Below are positions 12,598 through 25,600 of a DNA stretch of 64,000 nucleotides, piece by piece (position 1 is the stretch's first letter; every line of letters starts with the position of its first letter). The position numbers were made by a program, and so were the translations under genes. This DNA is from Mesocentrotus franciscanus. Lineage: Eukaryota > Echinodermata > Echinoidea > Camarodonta > Strongylocentrotidae. Below the pieces are notes generated by a model. The model ran no database searches. It saw only the letters and a program-made list of their open reading frames with translations, and was not told the origin of the DNA. The stretch covers positions 28,662,873 through 28,726,872 of the forward strand of contig CP137680.1 of the NCBI GenBank assembly GCA_037976565.1, written 5' to 3'.

Positions 12598-15500
12598 TAT
12601 GTGTGTGTGTGTGTAAGTGTGTGTGTGTATGTGTGGCGATGTAGATGCCTGTGCGTGTTTGAAGGAAAAAACAAGATATCAACTGAAAGAGATTGAAAGA
12701 GAGAGAGAGAGAGATATAGAGAAGAGAAAGGAAGAGAGAAAGAAAGAAAGACAGAGAGAATATCTGGACATATCATCCGTTCGAATGTATTTATAAATTC
12801 ACACCAAAGAACACCAGAATACTGCTTATAAGAATACATTTTCATGGACATTTTGATAAGTCATACCTTATTACGGATGATTGTATGTATATCGTACTTT
12901 GTAGAGTGTGTATCATCTTTTATTTTACTTGAATGAATCATTCAGCTTTTACAAAAGAAACCTAATGATCTCACCCATTGGGTCTACATGCATGAACATA
13001 ATCCAACTTGATTAAAGTGACCTTAGAGCATGATTATCATTTGGCCAGAAAGCTATACCCATGTCACTGACCCCTAAAAAGGGAAAACCCCTATGTCATA
13101 ACCTTAAACTCACATTTCCCTGGTCATACATATTTCCCAGTGGTACCCTAAAACCAGGGAGATATTTCTCTGCTAAAACAATGGCCGATACGTCAAAACC
13201 AATTGTCATTTTCTTTTACGTAGGTCTTCAAGCAAGCGGGACCGATTACTGTTGACCCTGAAGAAGTCACACACAGTTACGTCACAACCAGGGTAAGGTC
13301 ATGAATCCCATGAAACAAAATGCATTCTCATGTAATGTTAGAGATAGAGACCTGGATATCTGATGATGATTATTCAGCTCATTGTCGTTTAGTCATCGTA
13401 TTAATTTATTTATCTTGTTTATGAAGGAGAATTAATCAAGCAATTTCCTGTATATACCGCTATGTACATCTCCTTCTATTTGTGTTTGCAAAGAATGTTA
13501 ACTTCTTAGACATATGTTCATGTACACAAGTCATGTAGATGTATATAAATAAATCCATCAGTAAATCTATAGTTTAGCCGAAATATAGAGAGACAACAGA
13601 AATCATAATCATGCAAGGTCGTATGCTTGGTAACAAAATAACAATTAAAGTATAATTTATCATTAAATCTTCCGATGTTTATCAAGTCAGGATTTAAATA
13701 TATTATTTGCCCGGACCTCCTTTTTGCATCGGCAATACACGAGGTCTGGGATTCATTATCCATTACTAACTGTCCTAGATTAAATCAAGATATATCGCGT
13801 TACACATCTCGCTATCCAGATACATTTTCTTTGATTGATATTGTTGTTATCACTCTCGTGGGTGACAATTCTTCATAATGAAATAAGAATTATATATTCG
13901 TTTCCATCTAGATAAAGATCATTCTTTTTTATGAAGTTTTCTCGCCAGGGAACCGTTTCCTTTTGAGCGATTGACGTGAACTTTTAGCCCAGTTAACTTA
14001 GGTTCCCTTCTATTCCCAAATGGGGACTCTGACTATTATTCACTGTGGTTATTCCTTAATAAATAATCTTTATGATGATTAAAAATTGGTGTTTAAGGGT
14101 GTATTGCGTTTGCATTGACGCATTAAGTAGAGATTGAATCGAGGCTTTTACGGAAATATATATTTGATTTTGTTATATCTTTATCATCATCTTTATCCAA
14201 AATCGTCTTTATCAACATATCTAAGTAGCCTGTTATTCGCTGCCTCGAATATTTTCCATTTTGTTTTTTTATTGGTGCATTTGATTTGTCACCTAAGTTT
14301 GGAACCGAATGAAAATTTTAGGGGTTATTGGACAACATGCATACAGATAGTTGCTATTCCACTGATTACAAAGTTGTCACAATCATAATACCCATTTCTA
14401 CATTCTAAGAAGCTAATAATAATAATAATAATAATACTCAGTTCTTTTATAGCGCATAACATATTACAGGATAGCATGTCCCTAATATGATTTAACATGA
14501 TCGCAAACGTTTTCATGAAAACTCGAGGGCAATGGGTGCACATTTTTGAAAGGGGAATAGGGGGGGGGGCGGGGGGCGCTGTCGTCTCTTGCCTGAACGA
14601 AACTTTCTAATTTTCTAAATTTCTTCCGACAAATATTTTTTGTTTTATCAGTGTTAATTTATGTCAAAAAATTTACTTCATTATCAGAGCTCGATTGCAA
14701 GACCCCCTTCAAATGAAAAGTGAGTGCGCCCACCCTCCCGCGCTTTACGTAATAGACTCTTTGAGAACACAAACCCCCTTTTTAATTCAAATCCCAGCGG
14801 TCTCTATATATTTGAGATGTTAGAATACATCAGAATCGACATTCAAAACGACTTTCATATTTCCCAAAACGGAATTAAGTGATTAAATCAGAAGGAAGTT
14901 ATTGTAGGAGAAAGGAAGTAATCAAATGATGAAAATGGGAACGGGTGATGAATAATTGTCCAGTTTAACAGGAAGGGCAACTGTTGATGCAGAGCAGAGA
15001 CCATTTAGGATCTTAAGAATCTCGAGTCACTTTTTTTTTTGCAGCAGAAAGTAGTGCTGTCTTCTAGGTGATCCGAAAACGGACAGTTACCATAATGGAA
15101 ATATTTTATTATTTAATCGACATCACGACTCAAACCGTTAAAGAAAAAAAGAAGCAAATGCTTGCATGTACTTAGCCAACTTGACAAGCAACCCCGCGGG
15201 GTAAAACCAAGAAGCAACATGTGGCAAGACATTATTTTGATTTGTGTTTTTGTTTTTCCTTAAGTGGAACAAATAAATCGAATTTGAACTAAAAATCCTG
15301 ATCCAAATTTGCCATTTTCCCCTTTGGATTTGCCTTAGCTGAATATGATGACACTGTATTCCTGTCATAAGTTGTACCATTATCATATAACTCTTGAGTT
15401 TGTTAAAATTGCGACCTTTTTCATATGAACAGTGGTGATTTTATTCTTAACTGTCACGATTACAAAATAAACAACAGCGCGCTATATTAATATTATGCTT

Positions 15501-18500
15501 GAGGGACTGACTCTGTCCGTGTGAAACATGGTGAAGTATAGGTTAGCAACCAAACACGCGTCATAAAATGTGGCTTGGTTTGTCTTGGCCATGTCGAGGA
15601 ACATGTATTCCAATGTCCTTCTCCTATTCGTTCTTTCAACAACTCCTTATCTTACTCTTTTAATCCCATTGAAGATCTAGGAGAGTAATTTCATTTCCCA
15701 TTTTATCTATCATAAGGAGTGAAAATGAGGGGCCTCGAAGTAAAATTAGTATGACCTCGCGTGATTAAAGCTTGACTGGACCTGGATATCCCGTGCTTCA
15801 CCATGTGGCGATACTGCACTTTGACATGTTGATTGTTTGTCGCTGCATTGGTCGTGCGCCAAGAGAAGGCGTGCCACAAACACCAGCTGTTAGGGCATCC
15901 TTTAACAACCCAGTAATTAGATGATATTAGAACGCTAGCATAATCGGCAGGATTTGGCTCAAATTACACTTTGCGATTCATTACAAAGTCTACACAAATT
16001 GTTTCAGAGAGAGAGAGAGAGAGAGAAGGCCCGGGGAGGGGGCTATCAAATGTCAAAGGAAGGAAATTTAGCATCGATGTATAATTTACTGATATAGGAT
16101 GCTAATGTTCCTAGTCCTCTCAAAGGACATAATTCCAGAAACGAAGAAGGAATGGGGCGAGGAGAGGAAGGCACGTGATTGGTTGATACACTCACTGTCA
16201 CATGATCATTGTGAAGGAAAAAGTTGGGAACGAAACGTTTCCTTTCCTAATCCATATCATGTTTAAAGTTACACAAATAATTGCTCTGTCGGAGTTTAGA
16301 AACTATGTCAATTAAAACACATATCAATTTCCCCAATATTTTGAAAAATCCTTTATGCGAACTTAGTTTCCAAGCTTAAAACAACGGGTTTTGGTCCAAG
16401 CCGGAAATGACATAACTACTATGACTACAGTAATGTATTGCTTACAACAAAAAGCTTACCTATGATAAAATGGGTACAGCATTAGTCATGATTATTACGT
16501 AAAAATATGCCATGTGCTGTTAACTATTTACTTTAAGGTTTCGGGTTAAATCACAGCGGGACGTCAATAATATAGTAGGATGCTTGTTTCAACAAAGATG
16601 CAAATATTTTCAGCCATGGTGAAAAAATATACATTTTAGTAATAATAATAATTTGGGTTTATATAGCTTAATACGAAATATCGTCTATAAGCGCTTTACA
16701 GATATTATTACCCCAGTCATCGGATTCACTCACGAAAAATGTGCACCATATCTCCATTTCCTGTAGCGTATTCCTACCACGGTTACCCTGGGGGCATATG
16801 GCAATTACTAACACAAAAGCTTTCGTCATCCTATCAGGTCCCCCATTTTTCTCCTGGGCATGGAATGGCAAATGTAGATGATACCTTGTCAAAGGACATA
16901 AGTGCTGTGTCGGGGATCGAACCCACGACCTTTTAAATCAAGTGCTTATACCACTCGACTACGGCACCTGTACTTTAGTATAACACGTATATAATACTAT
17001 ACTACTCTAGTATAACACATTTCCTTTATAAAGAAATCTTTCCTATTTTCCATGCCCACTTGTATTCTAATGATCTTTTCATGGATTTAACAAATTTCCC
17101 TTGATCATTTAGATAATATCCTCTCAATTTTCTTTTCCCATGTTTTCAGAGTAAAGTTCGGTTTCATTTCGCTGAGCTTGGCAGCGGACCTCCCGTTATT
17201 CTCTGCCATGACTTTGAAGAAGACTGGGAAGCATGGAGAAGTCTGGTAATTATATAACAAATGTGAATGTAGCCCTATATTGAAAAATTCAATTCAATTC
17301 ACTTCAAATTGCAGATATTCTTTTGCTTATGCTAGATATAAAATGCAACGATACCGCATATCTTTTGTCATCGTCGCCATAGATTTTGTCAGCATGCTTA
17401 ATATACGATTGATTAAAGTTAGATATTCGAGATTTTATGCAATATATCATATTCCTGTAAAATACGCACTGTAACCAAAATGGGGTGCAAAATTAATTAT
17501 GAATATTATTCGCAGTTTGCTATTAAAAAACGTTACGTTGCTGTTTACATATTAACCACTTTGTTAATCATTCACTCAAATACATTTCCACATATCTTTA
17601 TAATTGGTCAACATCTTGAAATGAAATTGTAAGGTATGCAGGGTGTGACAAGAACATCTTGATTTAGTTTAACGGTCCGAGTCCGTTCAGAAAGTGCAGA
17701 CAATCCCCTTTCTTTATATCTTTCTGAGACTGCCTTATAAACAAATTTTCAAAACACAAGGGTCCTCAGATGAAAAGCCCTGGAATTTCCGACTTTATTC
17801 ATGGACGGCCCTGGGTATACACCCTAAGCCATACCAGAAGGGCTTGATCCCAGATCTTAGTTAGACATCTGAGAGGATAGGACCCCTATATGCAACTTGA
17901 ACTTGGGAGAAACAATTACCGGAAATTGGGGAGCTTTTCTTTCTCTACGTCATATTGAAGAACTTAACAGTAAGACTTCTAGTGTTGAAGATATGGAACA
18001 GAGATAATGTTGAGATGATAGTCGCCTTCACCACGGGTGTTGACGGGTTCTTGGGAAGCAGGTTCGGCAGTTGCGGTTCTACAAGAATTTTGTTTAGATC
18101 TTCTTTTTTTTTTTTGTGTGTGTGTGTGGGGGGCAACCCTAAGTCCTCTTCTATAGAATTTGCTGGTTATCAAAACCAAAACCTTTGTCGAAATTTACGA
18201 GTGGTTTCGATTGATATGCACAATTTTCTGAGTGTGAAGTTATATATTTGATTGCTTGTGCTTAGCATGTAACTTTTATTTAAAGAGGGATACAGGCTCT
18301 AAGAAATTAAGATTGAGAAGAAAAAAGGAAAAGTAAAATGTTGCGTGTTATAATTCCATTCTCCTTATCTATTCTCGCCCTTACTAGATGCCAGAACTCG
18401 CCATAGCAGGGTTTCGAGTCATTGCTCTTGATTTGAAAGGCTTTGGAGAAAGCAGCAAACCAACAGGTGAGTAGTTTTAGTGGAAAAAACGAACAAAAAT

Positions 18501-19511
18501 AGATAGATAGACAGACAGATAGATAAATATATGTAGATAGATAGATTAAAAAAATAGATATAGTTAAAGAATTATAAATGAATGAATGCATGAATGAGTG
18601 AGTGAACAAATGAATGAATACACAGATAAATTAATAGATAGATAGATAGATAAACGGAAGCGTTTTATCTCATGGGTGTTCTCATGAATCACCAGTTTAT
18701 GATTTGAGGATGTTATAATGAAATAATGAAATTTGAGATAATTAAATATCAATCTGATATCTCTTTTTTCTACTCAGATACAGAGCAGTACACGTTGAAG
18801 ATCTTATGTCGGGTAAGTGTTTTGCTCATTTATTGAAATTAGATCAAATCCTAACCTAATTAAACATACAATAATCATTACTAATTGTTATTTAAAAAGA
18901 ACGTCTTAGAAAGAAATGTTTAAGACAGCTAAAAATACTTACACTTTTACATTTCTTGTTAAAACCCATCGTTATGTAAAACTGTTTTAATGAAAATGTG
19001 AAATTGGATAATGTTTTGCTACAATCTTTTGCAACAAGGTCTGAACAAAAAGTATGGCCATATTGTTGTCCGTCGACACTGCTTAAGAACAGATCGAAAC
19101 TAGCCACGGATATTGGTGTCACAACAATTCTGATAGTCTGAAATAATTTTATTTGACATTTTGACAAGAACATGTATATGACAGGCCATACAGGCCATTA
19201 TTCGTACAACTATACAACTATACATCCATTGAATGGATGTAAAGTTTTATCCAATCAGAACGCAGGAATACATCCATCGAATGGATGTATGATTTCAACC
19301 AAATCAGGGCTTACCGCTGTGAGATAAGCGCCGACGGGCGGCCTTGTCTGGAATAAGCACATCTTTGCACCCACACTGTCTTTCTTTGTTAAGTAGTAAA
19401 GGTCGTGTAGGCCTTCCATTCAATCTTTACTGTAACCAGTAGACCTTTCAAAAGACCTTGGAAATCTGTATCTTACGGGTAGTTGGTCAACAACATGAGA
19501 GAGAGAGAGAG

Positions 19512-19586
<75 letters not shown>

Positions 19587-19590
19587 GTGT

Positions 19591-19622
<32 letters not shown>

Positions 19623-22600
19623 GAGAGAGAAAGCAAAAACGTGCAAAGAAAGCATGTCCTCCATGTAAACTAAACATTAAACTTTATTGAGATAAATCGC
19701 ATAAATATTTATGACATTATTAAGTGTTATTGGGCCATCCATGGTCATAGATTCATGTCATTCTTTTTTATTTTTTTTTACAGGATATGACTGAGTTCTT
19801 AGATGCGCTGGTAAGTGTTGATATATTTCATAAACATTACTCTTTTTATTTCACTCGATCTTTACGTAAGCGCCATTGTTTCCCTTCACATTTGTCACAC
19901 CGCATACCATGTATTGTCTGGCTGCGGTCACTGCTAGGAATAATTGATAATAATCCTTACCAGAATTCTTTTTGAAAGAAAACGTTTTCCAAGGTTTTAC
20001 TTGAAAATTATACTTATTAACCTTTTAGATCATAAATAAAAATGATGGATAATATATACATCTGTCATTCTGTCAGTGAGTATTTTTTGAAGGACAAATT
20101 ATGTATTGATAATGATTGTAATTAGTTGCTCGATATAAATTAGTTTAGAATTTAATGGATTTAACCTGTAAATTTATATATGTAGCGTAAAAATACGTGA
20201 AATATAGTTTGCTCTGTTTAGAAGAATCCATTGAATTTTGACCTTTAGAGGTAATATTCAGTAAGACATACAACTGGTTATTTAAAAGAGGGATAGTCGA
20301 CAAATTGTAAATAAACAAAAAGATTAGTGATGAGTAGGACGATGAACTTTTTATTATGAACCCAAACATACTCTGGGGAATGCAGAGTGATTAATTTTAT
20401 ATAGAATGGTACAGTAAACCTTGCAAAAATTGATTTGACTTGATTTTGCGTTTTTTTCTTCCTATAATGACATTTTAGCCGATTGTCAATAAATCATATT
20501 TTGGCTGGAATTAAGACAATATTGGGCGGATTTTTCAGTTTCATTTTTTGCATCTGTTTTTGTTATGTTTTTTAATTTGTGAAACATTGCTTGTCTGTAT
20601 TTGATTTCTTGTACGTTTGTACTGTATTACGTCAATCAAGACCAAGTTTATCACTGAATGAATTACCATGTCCTTAAATTTGAGACAACTTTATGAGTAC
20701 TGCCATATTACAATCCCTAGTCAAATCTTTTCTGTCAGTGTCCTTCTCATGTAACCATGCCAGACAGACAAAGGTAAACGCCAAATCTCTAAATCATATT
20801 ATCAAATCTATCATTTTCTCTTCTCAGACATTAAAATGATCAAACTTAAAGACAGATGATATTCCTTTTTTTCTTCATTTTGGTCAATTTGGGGGCGAAT
20901 ATGAATCCAAATCATGAGATAATGTATGAGGATCAAAATCGCAGACAGACAATCCCTTCTTTTTTCATTTGGTCAGTTTGGGGGCGAAAATGAATCCAAC
21001 ATATGAGACATTATAAGAGGATCAATATCGCAGACACACAATCCCTTATCTCTTCATTTTGGTCATTTTGGGGGCGAAATATAAGCCCATATTATGAACA
21101 AGAGAGAAAGAAGATTAAGTTCGTCAGACTAATCTCCTATTAATCCTATCTTGTTACCCCCAAGGGAATCGCCCAGGTCACTCTGATTGGTCAAGGTATG
21201 GGGGCGGCCTTTGCTTGGACATTCGCTAACCATACCACAGACAGAGTTCGGTGAGTATGCATATCATGACATGCCTCTTGAGAAATTGAATAGATTTCAA
21301 ACAACCTCTGTCCTATTTCCTTGTAGTTTCTTTACAAGTTTGTGATTATGTTTAATCGTTTACGTCCTGTTACCCTGTAAGGCTTAATCTTTGTTTGTTT
21401 GACCGTGAATATTATGCAAAGAAAGTATTGAAGTCTCTTTCAATTTAAAGGGATAGTTCAGTTCTTGTTTAAGACCGCAAATGCATTCAAAGTGCATGGT
21501 TATTGTTCTTCTTCTTATTTATGACATTTCTAGTGCCCTTTTAGAACCTAAAATTGCTATGAAGGTAATTTTAGACCCCAAAATGTGTGTATTTAGATTA
21601 AATACGATCATACCAATTCAGTTTCACTTTCAAAAAAATATGGTGACCGTTAATTCATTAATTAATTAATAATAACAATACACGGGCCGGCTGGTTGTGC
21701 GTATTGTAATCAACACGAAAAAGCCAACTAAAAGCTAATATTGGCATCGGCTGGAATAAAACATATAAAGGCGCTATCTCGTTTTTCAACGGCTGGTTCA
21801 AAATAACCGAATCTTTGTGGTGCCCCACAAATATTAGAAATGGTTATATTTAAGGATATTTCAGCCGTCTCTGAACCGATTTTGATCAAACAAAGATCAT
21901 TTTGTCATTTAAATTGTATATACTTTCAAATTTGATACTCAGTTTCTCATTATCTCACAAAAAAATAATTTTGTGTAGGGCCCTCTGCAACAAACTCCAC
22001 TATCCCTTTAAGTGATTACTTACGACAAGCTACTTTTCTTTTTCTTAATCACTATTCGTACAGCAAGACTCAACTCGTAATTCTCGTTTGAATGGCTTGT
22101 AGATCTTACGTTAAAATAAACTAAATAAAATAAATGCTTCAAATTTGTTGTCATAAAATGAGTCTGGGGAAGCATTCAGAATATAATAGTGGGATTTAAT
22201 GTTTTCTTATATATTACAATGAGATTTTTGTATAAATATCAGAGGCTGGAAATATGCCTTTGTATTGTGCCACCGTGTGTTTATGATACAAATCAAAGCA
22301 TTTCAGGTCACGTTTGTCGTTCATGGACTCGAAAACTGGTAATAAAATATAAGCCTCTTTATTTGAAATAATAAGTGAGATTGATGTTATCAATAAAGTA
22401 AGGTAGAGCGTCTGTAATATAAAAGTGGCGCAAGGCTGAAGTGCTCCCAATGGAGTGGAGAATGTATATACATTGTGTGCGGCCAAGCCCTAATCCGATG
22501 ACCGGGGTAGTGATATATTTGTTAAGCGCTTAGAGACATCGTTGATAGTTTTAGCGCTATATAAACCCATAATATCATAAATTATAATTTGTCATGCTTT

Positions 22601-25600
22601 ATAATTTGTTTTTACCCCTTTCTATATGATAGAGCTGTTGCTGGAATCAACACGTCGCCCTCTGTCGTCATACCCGCTACATTGAACGGTGACCAGATAA
22701 AGAGAATTGGGTCTCTTCGCGACTACATCAGATTCCGTCAATCCGTAAGCATCGAACTCACCTAAATGATTAAAGGAGGGGTAGAAAGATATATATACAG
22801 TATATATATAATTAAAACAATTGGAATAAAAATTCCGTATATATACAGAGACAAAGAGTGAGAGAGATAAAGATAGAGAGATTGAGAGATTGAGAGAAAG
22901 GGAGAGAGAGAGGGGGGGGGGGGGCAGGGGTGGGGATATCCTCTTTTAATATCTGTTTTCATCTTTTGACTTGGTTTATTCTTATCCTCGATTTTTTTTT
23001 CTTCAAATTAAATATCAGCTTGTATTGAAAATTGGTATTTGGCTGCTTTTTGTATTTAAATATAATGTAAAAATAATTGAAGTGCTTGTTGGTTAAAAAT
23101 ATATTTCTTATCGTGTCGTAACGTTTGGAACATTTGAAGTGAAAATGTTACACTTTGAGGGGATATGAAATTGTATTCTATAAAAGTTCTGCTCTAATGT
23201 ATAGCATATTTTGTCATGAATTTGTTTATATACCACAGGTTAGAAACAACAACAACAACCCCGATATAGAGATGGAGCAATTCTACAGAATAGCAACATA
23301 TCATTCGAGCGATACGGTAAGCCTCTTTTCCCACTTGTTCTACTTCATGGAAAATAAAGGTAATAATAACTCGAAATCTAAAGCTTTGAAAATCAGAAGT
23401 TGTCGACTTAAAAACTAGCTATCGACTTGATGGCATCATCATATGTGGAGTACGCATATTCCTAATGACGTACAGCTCGGCTCATCGCCTCAGCTATATA
23501 GGCGAGCTGATCGGGTCCCATGTTATGTCATCACCATCACTGCGGCAAATTTGACCCCTGTTGACCCGCAATTTGAAGTGGTGCGGGAAATTAGGTTTTA
23601 ATTTGCTTTTGTGCAATACTAAAAGGAAAAAAAATATTCTTTTATATTTTTATTCTACATTCATTCATCTCCCCATTGATATAAAGTTGCATTTTCATCG
23701 GATAGGGTTTTTAAGCCTAGGTCACTGCGGCAATATGACAAGAATATTCTGAATTGCACGGTAGAGCACGGCGACATGTTATTTTCTTGTCTTTTTTCCT
23801 TTGCATTTCTTATCTTTTTAGAACCCCACCAAAGATGATCGTTGTCTTAATGGCATTGATGTGAAAGGTATGTAGACCTTTTAAAATTGTCTTTAAAACA
23901 AACAGAAAAAACATACAGATAATATTCAACCAAAGTATCTGGTTGCAAGTTATAAGTGTTAACAAACAAAATGGATAAACGACACTAAACGTATGATTCT
24001 TACAGCATATGTAATGTATTATTGGCTTCAGATTCTATAAAACAAAATAGAAAACCGAAGTTAAATTGTGCCAGCCAGGATTTGAAATGTATGAAACTCC
24101 AAGCTACTAATAAAGTAAGAAGTATGAATCGAAGAAATTGAATATGTCACAAATTCTCTTTCTTATGGCACATTTAGTGCCAGCTCTTCCATTGCTGAAA
24201 AGTGAATTAAAACAAAACAAAATAAAATACACCGGGTCCTGTCAATTGGGAATAATTTCTAGTTTTAATGGAAATACGTGCCCCCATCAATTATTGCACG
24301 CCATGTTCTTTGTTGAATTTATTTCTAGAAGACTTTGAGTTGTCGACGAAGGCATCTATGAACTGTCTATGTATCGAAGCAGATAAACGTGACAAGAAGC
24401 AACTCAGTGGTCATCATCGAAGCACCAAATCAAAATCACAGCCACGGTATGTTGCATCACTCCCTTTGTTTTTAGTCTCATAATAATCGTGGGTTCTTCT
24501 TTAGCACTAATGTCTGTCATACTGGACACTCCTGACGTTCCACAATTATTAGCCCGGCTTTAGCATGGCTGCCATTATGGCGCTCAAGCATTTCAGATAA
24601 TCGATTCCTGCGAGGTACCCATTTACCTCACCTGGCTCTAGTGTGGCGGAACTCGATCCGCGAACCATGTTATCGACAGTCGCGTGAAGTATCCACTAGA
24701 CCACAACACATCCGCTACATTATGTCCTTACATTGCACTTGGTCAGTGGCGTATCCAGAAATTGATAGAGGGGGAGGGGATTCCTATATAGCCAGACACG
24801 GAAAGGAGGTGTACGGGCCCTGAGGGGATGCATGAACCTGAGCTGTCGTATGCATCCTCACACTTGCCGTAGACTCAATGCTCAGTGCGCATTTGATTGA
24901 TTGATTGATTGTTATGTTTGGATTTTGGGTGTTTTTTTTGGGAGGGGGGGGAGGGGTAAGGGGGGGTTAATTGTAAGAAGCAGAGGATAAGGGTTGATGT
25001 ACAGTTCAATTTTGTGACGACATCGACAACGGAATATACGGAGTAATGGCAGTATTACATGTGCATGATGACTAATGTTCAAGCTCTGACCTATCTAGAC
25101 GGTTTGGCCAAGTCTGTTACAATATACTCTAATATGTTGGGTGCTTGCCCGACAAAGCAACAATCGGCATGTTTCTCCTCACCTGATACAGATTAACCAG
25201 ATTAATATGCGAATTCATGTTTCTGGGTAACAATTTGTGGATTTTACTGGATAAAATCGCTAAAAACAAAATATTGAAATTAAATAGTGTCTATCTGTAT
25301 GAGGGTTATGCCCATGATTTATTATAACCACCCTTTTTGCCTTTGATTAGCTAGTTTTTACGATCTCTCACTTAAATTATTGTGATTTCCATGTCGAACG
25401 GAAATCTATAATTATACCGAATTCTGAACATAATGTTGTAGCCAAATGAGCTGAACACAGTTCTCAGTTCGCAATCACCACATCCAGCGATGTGTTAAGA
25501 AACCTGGATTTCATTTACCTGACTAAAAGAAAATCTTATCGATCCAATCAAAACTGACTTCAAAAGTTCATGATATAAAAGATGAAGGTATTTTCACCTT

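Noticed and set aside
12417..12851. 144-codon minus-strand frame
   Set aside because: Translation of GA/GT microsatellite; composition artefact.
16890..16973. Functional tRNA gene on the minus strand
   Set aside because: A and B boxes continue into a SINE body and tail flanked by a target duplication; acceptor-stem pairing is poor.
24744..24830. Complete hAT element
   Set aside because: Only one end found; no inverted partner or duplication.
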